From Candidatus Thorarchaeota archaeon (lineage in GTDB: Archaea > Asgardarchaeota > Thorarchaeia > Thorarchaeales > Thorarchaeaceae): a stretch of 15,854 bases of DNA. Within the stretch, counting starts at the first letter, position 1. Each line of letters begins with the position of its first letter. The position numbers and the translations under genes are program-made. The notes under the pieces are model-generated. The model was not told the origin of the DNA and searched no databases. It saw nothing but the letters and a program-made list of their open reading frames with translations. Where the stretch lies: the NCBI GenBank assembly GCA_013138615.1, contig WTCK01000078.1, positions 1-15,854 on the forward strand, in the 5' to 3' direction. Below, piece after piece: positions 11,745-15,854 of the stretch.

Positions 11745-14696
11745 TTGAGCCTGCTACATAGAAGAATAGCAACAGTTGCTTTGCTGGCGATGTTTGTCAT
11801 CAGTGGTGTCGCGCTGTCTATTCCCGAGTTAACTTCTTGGAATCCCCAGGCCTTGGCTCACAACGCCCAGCAGGATTACTCCTACGCGGAGTCGATGCTG
11901 AACGCCTCAATACCCTATGTTGATATCCACTATGGCTCCGCCGACGGGATAATCGATCCGACAGAGTACGCGTACAGCTTCACAGACTCAGCTACTGGAG
12001 CTACTATTTACCTTGAGCACAACGGAACACACCTCTATGTCGGGCTCTCAGCCACTACTTCCAACTGGATTGCGTTTGGTTGGCAAAACTCCACCTCTAA
12101 TTTCACAAGCACCGGCCTTAACGGTAGTGACCTGATATTTGGATGCGCCCCAGGTGAGCCGCATGCGGGTTATTCGAGAGTGACTCGCAACGATGTCGTT
12201 ACTGTTCACTACAAACTGTTTGATCGGAATGGAACATTGGTACAGGAGGGCGATGCTCCTAACGATGATTCTACGCTTCCGATAGACGACGAACGATTAC
12301 TCCATGCATACATAGATGAAATAATCGGCATGAGGATCGGTGAAGAACGTCATTTCATCATTCCTGCTGAGAACGGCTATACATTCACTGACCATGATCT
12401 GTATGGAAAGAACCTTGAATACACCATAACTCTGACACGAATCGGGTCCAATACTAACAATCCTACTGAAGCAAGTCAGATTGTCTACAGGGATGACTAT
12501 GCTATAGGCACATTCCAGCATCTTCCGGACGCCGACCAAAGCCGGATTGTTGCAGCGAATGGTAGTGATGATGGCACCACAACCCAACTGGAGTACTTTA
12601 TCAAAATGAACAGTACGGATCCCAATGACATTCCTCTGTTCAATGCAACAGATGTACAGTATCCTTTCATCCTAATGTTGGGAGGATCTGAGAATTTTGA
12701 TGAACTTCCAGCACAGCACACCGATTGGACAAATCCCCTTATGGTTGAATTATTGCCCAATACAGCACCATCCATTGTTGTGGAATGCCCAACTCTGGAT
12801 GAAACTCTTGGTTTGGTGGCAGAGTTCAAGATTAACGTAACAGACAACACATACGTGCGGACTGCTCACTACCGGATTGATGATGAGAACTGGACACAGA
12901 TATTTCACAACTTCGAGTCCGACTTGTGGGAAGTCAATGTCGACCTCTCTGAATTCGAGATTGGAAGCCACCAAGTCTGGTTCAATGCAACTGACGCTTC
13001 CAATGTTACCAGTACAGCAACAGTGAACGTAACAATTGATTGGCCGTTTACTCCCCTTATTGGAATGCGCCTTGATGTCAGAAGGAGCTTCGTGACACGT
13101 TTGTATCATAACACGAAAATTGAAGATCAATACACAGTTCGTAACAATGGAACCGCCCCAATTGGAGCATTGGAATTCTTCCTTCCGCACCCATGGTCGG
13201 GCTATTTCCTATCAGTGTCTGCGGAAGACAGTTTTGCGAACGAGCTTGAGATAGTGCAACTGGATGATTTCAGTGGAATGATGCACTTCAGAGTCTACTT
13301 CGTTACGCCGGTGGGCTTCCAGGACACCCTCACATTTACTACGACAATGATGATGCACTCATTGCACACGCTCGTGGACGGCAATATCTACAACGTTACA
13401 TACCTATTGTATCCCACTGTACCATATGTCCTGAAGACTGCGACGATGAAAGTTAGTTTTAGGAGTGGTGACTCTATCCAAGGAGCTATTCCAGACACTG
13501 ATGACATCAATGTGGCTCCGATGAACATAGAGGAGTTCGACTTCTCGCTACGGTCGTATACACCGCTGATTGCTGCTGAACGGACCACTCAGATTGTAGT
13601 CGATGCATGGGGATGGCTCTCATATAGCGAAACAATACACATAGAAAATATTGGACCGGCAAGGGAGAGCTACTTTGCGTTCACAATACCTGCTTACGCA
13701 GCCGATCTCCGAATTTATGACGAAGTCGGAACTCTTGCAGAATCGATGCCCCGTGGTGAGCTGATGTTCAATAACACGATTGAAGTTCGGATTGACCTCA
13801 AAAGTGACCGCTGGGGCGACGATGGTTTCTGGCCCGGATACTCGTATACATTCTGGATTGATTTTGTTATTCAAGCTTCAAGCTATTCCGATGCTGTCGC
13901 ATCAGGTAGTAAACTGAAGGTTCCGATGGCAACGCTTGGTGAAGTACTCGTCAGCAAGCATACAATCAACATTGTGTTTCCAATCTCAACCAACCTTGTA
14001 GAAACCTCGGGCGATTATCTGCTCGTGCATGGCGTATTCGACACGTCGATTATATACACAGTCTATAACACGACACTGGAGAATCCACCCAGCATTGTGT
14101 TGGTATACCAAGTTTCGGTAGGAGCTGCCGCTCGGCCTCTTCTCTTTGCATTGATTGTAGGTTTCATTGCCGCCATCTATGTAATGTACAGAAAAGTAGA
14201 TTTGCCAGAGGAGCTTGTCGGTTCGGGCGAAGAAGAATCAACTGCAACAGAGGCCCAAACTACGGGTGCGCCTCCAGAGCTCCTGAGGGAATTTGCCACA
14301 CTCTATTCCAAGAAGACCACTTTGAATATGGATCTTGAGAAGGTCGAGTCCTCTCGAAGAAGAGGAAAGCTCAAGAAGAGGGAGTTCATGATCCGTCAGA
14401 AGGACATCAAGTCACAGATGGAAAAGATTGACTCACAGCTCCCATCGATAAAGGACAAGCTCGTCAGCGAAGGTCCGAGATACAGAGACATCGTAGCTCA
14501 ACTCGAGCTTCACGAAGAACGTATCGAGGGCGCAAAGGCTGGTCTCCGACAGCTCCTTCTCAGGAAGAAGAAGCAGAGGATTAGTCGTGCAGCTTTCGAG
14601 AAGGCGCGACAGGACTATCTGAAGGTAATCAAGAAGGGCACCAGCGCCACAGACCGTATTCTGCTCTCGATTCAGGAAGAGGCTGGAGATATCTAG
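11745..14696 (+). CDS. Ribophorin I (OST1)-like protein with DOMON/FKBP/Ig N-terminus
   Basis: 983 residues from TTG 11745. Order: signal peptide (~1-25, MSLLHRR then a hydrophobic core); DOMON first half (~58-133, ending SNWIAFGW...GSDLIFG); inserted FKBP-like domain (~142-233: VTVHYKLFDRNG, IIGMRIGEERHFIIPAENGY, LEYTITLTRI); DOMON second half (~244-336: DDYAIG, DGTTTQLEYFIKMNSTDPNDIPL); Ig-like domain (~340-432); ribophorin I-like beta domains (~436-605 and 606-796); membrane helix (797-815, PLLFALIVGFIAAIYVMYR); cytoplasmic coiled coil (~845-975). The second beta domain (ERTTQIVVDAWGWLSYSETI, then IYDEVG), the helix position and the tail (KLVSEGPRYRDIVAQLE, AGLRQLLLRKKK) parallel human ribophorin I as I know it, including topology. 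Ribophorin I is a non-catalytic oligosaccharyltransferase subunit. All 18 N-X-S/T sites are outside the membrane. The role is inferred from resemblance and the GPT gene next door. Confidence 0.83.
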   Translation: MSLLHRRIATVALLAMFVISGVALSIPELTSWNPQALAHNAQQDYSYAESMLNASIPYVDIHYGSADGIIDPTEYAYSFTDSATGATIYLEHNGTHLYVGLSATTSNWIAFGWQNSTSNFTSTGLNGSDLIFGCAPGEPHAGYSRVTRNDVVTVHYKLFDRNGTLVQEGDAPNDDSTLPIDDERLLHAYIDEIIGMRIGEERHFIIPAENGYTFTDHDLYGKNLEYTITLTRIGSNTNNPTEASQIVYRDDYAIGTFQHLPDADQSRIVAANGSDDGTTTQLEYFIKMNSTDPNDIPLFNATDVQYPFILMLGGSENFDELPAQHTDWTNPLMVELLPNTAPSIVVECPTLDETLGLVAEFKINVTDNTYVRTAHYRIDDENWTQIFHNFESDLWEVNVDLSEFEIGSHQVWFNATDASNVTSTATVNVTIDWPFTPLIGMRLDVRRSFVTRLYHNTKIEDQYTVRNNGTAPIGALEFFLPHPWSGYFLSVSAEDSFANELEIVQLDDFSGMMHFRVYFVTPVGFQDTLTFTTTMMMHSLHTLVDGNIYNVTYLLYPTVPYVLKTATMKVSFRSGDSIQGAIPDTDDINVAPMNIEEFDFSLRSYTPLIAAERTTQIVVDAWGWLSYSETIHIENIGPARESYFAFTIPAYAADLRIYDEVGTLAESMPRGELMFNNTIEVRIDLKSDRWGDDGFWPGYSYTFWIDFVIQASSYSDAVASGSKLKVPMATLGEVLVSKHTINIVFPISTNLVETSGDYLLVHGVFDTSIIYTVYNTTLENPPSIVLVYQVSVGAAARPLLFALIVGFIAAIYVMYRKVDLPEELVGSGEEESTATEAQTTGAPPELLREFATLYSKKTTLNMDLEKVESSRRRGKLKKREFMIRQKDIKSQMEKIDSQLPSIKDKLVSEGPRYRDIVAQLELHEERIEGAKAGLRQLLLRKKKQRISRAAFEKARQDYLKVIKKGTSATDRILLSIQEEAGDI

Positions 14697-14749
14697 CCGC
14701 TTCCTTCCGCTTCGCAAGTCTTATCAAATGAAACGTCACACGAGAATGT

Positions 14750-14760
14750 CCCCCTGGGGG
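14750..14760 (+). repeat. Perfect GC palindrome over the HD gene's ribosome binding region
   Basis: CCCCCTGGGGG lies 7 bases before the ATG at 14768 and contains the only G-rich stretch that could act as ribosome binding site. A weak TATA candidate (CTTATCAAA, ~14719-14727) lies further up in the 71-base gap. The palindrome could be a protein-binding site or bind rRNA only when unpaired. Confidence 0.3.
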
Positions 14761-14767
14761 CCTAGTC

Positions 14768-15622
14768 ATGAACGAGCATCAAGTTTTCAACAGAGATGAG
14801 GTTACCGTTAGTGATTTACTTGAGCCCAATTCAAAGGCTCTAGAGATGTATCAATACCTCAAGAATTCGCCAAAGGTTCAATCCTACCTCCGAACGGCAA
14901 ACAGAATGGCAGTTTCTCGACTGGGCTACACAGACCACGGGCCTGTTCATGCAGAGGTGGCAACTTGGAACGCGATCAAGATATTCAACATTCTCGACGA
15001 TACATTCAGACCCAATGTTGTGGCTGAAGGCATAGGTGACACTGATGATGGTCGCCTAATTGTACTGGCATCGACATATTTGCATGATATTGGAATGACG
15101 GTGCACCGAGAAGAACACTACCAAGCCTCACTACAACTGGCGGTTCCAATCCTTGAGCCAAAGCTAGAATCCATATACTCAGATCCGGCGTTAGCCACCG
15201 ATATGCTGTCCTTCATAATGCATGGTATCTACTCACACGATGATGATACTCAGTGTCTGACTCTTGAGGCTGGAATCACAACGCTAGGTGATGGGAGCGA
15301 CCTGACGAAAGGCCGCACCATTGTACCCTATCACAAAGGCAAGGTTGACATCCATTCAGTGAGTGCACTTGCCATCAATAATGTCATTCTTGAGCCAGGT
15401 AATAAAAAGCCCCTTCGCATTACTGTGGCAATGGATAATCCTGCAGGAGTCTTTCAAGTACAGGCTGTCCTAGAGAAGAAGATTCATACTTCAGGCCTGC
15501 GTGACCATGTCCAAATAGAAGTGCTTGTCAATGGTGAGAGGCTTGTTCTTTCACATGTCAAACGACTCTTCAAAGTGCAAATCGCTGATCCTCCGGATGA
15601 CATAGATATCAAATCGAAGTAA
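14768..15622 (+). CDS. HD-domain metal-dependent phosphohydrolase
   Basis: 284 residues, predicted cytosolic with no signal peptide or membrane helix. The HD fold shows H57/H61 (YTDHGPVHAEVA), the HD pair H106/D107 (STYLHDIGM), H152 (IMHGIYSHDD) and D175 or D178 (LGDGSDL), the metal ligands expected of the superfamily. These enzymes hydrolyse phosphomonoesters or diesters, often of nucleotides; the substrate is not predictable here. Residues ~195-284 form a separate alpha/beta region (ALAINNVILEPG, RITVAMDN, VQIEVLVNG) that I do not recognise and that might be regulatory. The start is the ATG after the GC palindrome. Its stop codon is directly next to the encoded CCA end of the convergent tRNA-Gln. 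Confidence 0.83.
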   Translation: MNEHQVFNRDEVTVSDLLEPNSKALEMYQYLKNSPKVQSYLRTANRMAVSRLGYTDHGPVHAEVATWNAIKIFNILDDTFRPNVVAEGIGDTDDGRLIVLASTYLHDIGMTVHREEHYQASLQLAVPILEPKLESIYSDPALATDMLSFIMHGIYSHDDDTQCLTLEAGITTLGDGSDLTKGRTIVPYHKGKVDIHSVSALAINNVILEPGNKKPLRITVAMDNPAGVFQVQAVLEKKIHTSGLRDHVQIEVLVNGERLVLSHVKRLFKVQIADPPDDIDIKSK

Positions 15623-15625
15623 TGG

Positions 15626-15699
15626 TAGCCCCGCCAGGACTCGAACCTGGGTCAGAAGGACCAAAACCTCCTATGCTTGACCGGCTACACCACGGGGCT
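15626..15699 (-). tRNA. tRNA-Gln (anticodon UUG)
   Basis: The 74 bases fold as a full cloverleaf on the minus strand: acceptor AGCCCCG/CGGGGCT, D stem GTGT/GCAT, anticodon stem GGAGG/CCTTC with loop TTTTGGT (anticodon TTG), T arm CCAGG-TTCGAGT-CCTGG, discriminator A. CCA follows directly at 15625-15623, so the 3' end is genome-encoded. No intron is seen. The first pair is A1-U72, the identity feature by which archaeal GatDE recognises tRNA-Gln; archaea make Gln-tRNA by transamidation of Glu-tRNA-Gln. Confidence 0.95.
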
Positions 15700-15748
15700 G
15701 TTGATATTCTTCTTCAATTGGGTTTCTAGTCGCGTTGAACCTGCAACG

Positions 15749-15758
15749 GTTTTAAAGT
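15749..15758 (-). promoter_or_regulatory. TATA box of tRNA-Gln
   Basis: On the minus strand ACTTTAAAAC lies 50-59 bases upstream of the mature tRNA 5' end and predicts a start point near 15728 with a ~28-base 5' leader removed by RNase P. The element is nearly symmetric and could also direct a transcript to the right. Confidence 0.5.
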
Positions 15759-15777
15759 TGTTCTAGAGCGTGCGAAG

Positions 15778-15830
15778 AGATATCACAAGATAACTCACAT
15801 TGACCAGATCGTTAGATCGTAGATATCACA
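15778..15830 (+). repeat. Short direct repeats at the right end
   Basis: AGATATCACA occurs at 15778-15787 and again at 15821-15830. Between them AGATCGT occurs twice (15806-15812 and 15814-15820), the second running directly into the second AGATATCACA. They lie just before a possible start codon at 15830 and look like candidate regulator binding sites. Confidence 0.4.
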
Positions 15831-15854
15831 TGGTTAATTATGAAGTGGCAGAAG
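15830..15854 (+). CDS. Possible start of a gene running off the window
   Basis: ATG at 15830 opens a frame reading MVNYEVAE to the window edge. A second ATG in another frame occurs at 15840. Eight residues are too few to identify anything, and no clear ribosome binding site precedes it. The repeats just upstream and the symmetric TATA element at 15749-15758 are the only support. Confidence 0.15.

Noticed and set aside
11422..11748. 108-residue plus-strand frame across the GPT start and divergent gap
   Set aside because: Its first two thirds are antisense to the GPT-like gene, and the rest is promoter region with no recognisable protein features.
14750..14760. CCCCCTGGGGG as an intrinsic terminator for the ribophorin-like gene
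   Set aside because: There is no loop and no following T run, and it sits directly before the HD gene's start codon.
1..15854. CRISPR arrays, insertion sequences, prophage or rRNA
   Set aside because: No regularly spaced repeats, transposase or integrase motifs, terminal inverted repeats or rRNA signatures were seen.

Overview
The window is archaeal and most likely from an Asgard archaeon; a Thorarchaeota-like or related lineage is my best guess. The evidence is a dense run of archaeal/eukaryotic information-processing genes (CDC48-type ATPase, EF-1beta, FEN1 with a PCNA-binding tail, RPA32-like protein, aIF2beta, NMD3, aIF1A, RIO1, a two-KH Dim2-like protein, topoisomerase VI), TATA-like boxes about 25-35 bases before many starts, GGTG-type ribosome binding sites, and above all a protein whose C-terminal ~550 residues look like eukaryotic ribophorin I (OST1). 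The species assignment is inference.

Layout. 1-1475, minus strand: 5' part of a CDC48/VCP-type AAA ATPase running off the window, then EF-1beta and a 55-residue zinc-ribbon protein. 1636-4253, plus: fen1, an OB-fold/winged-helix RPA2-like gene, aIF2beta and a DUF424 gene. 4299-4829, minus: DUF134 DNA-binding protein with a zinc ribbon, divergent from nmd3, with the two promoters interlocked. 4856-10524, plus: nmd3, aIF1A, rio1, KH protein, top6B, top6A. 10521-11618, minus: a ten-helix GlcNAc-1-phosphate transferase (GPT/ALG7/MraY superfamily). 11745-14696, plus and divergent from it: a 983-residue exported, membrane-anchored protein with signal peptide, a DOMON domain split by an FKBP domain, an Ig-like domain, a ribophorin I-like double beta-domain, one membrane helix and a cytoplasmic coiled coil. 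14768-15622, plus: HD-domain phosphohydrolase. 15626-15699, minus: tRNA-Gln(UUG). The last ~85 bases hold short repeats and perhaps the start of another gene.

How it fits together. The left two thirds is a translation-initiation and ribosome-biogenesis neighbourhood (aIF2beta, aIF1A, EF-1beta, NMD3 for the large subunit, RIO1 and the KH protein for the small subunit) mixed with replication/topology genes (FEN1, RPA-like, Topo VI). The right third pairs the enzyme type that starts a lipid-linked N-glycan with an apparent ribophorin I subunit of oligosaccharyltransferase, back to back over a 126-base divergent promoter. The extra DOMON-FKBP-Ig N-terminus suggests a glycosylation subunit fused to ligand-binding and folding modules. 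This is the most unusual part of the window.

No CRISPR array, insertion sequence, prophage or rRNA is visible.
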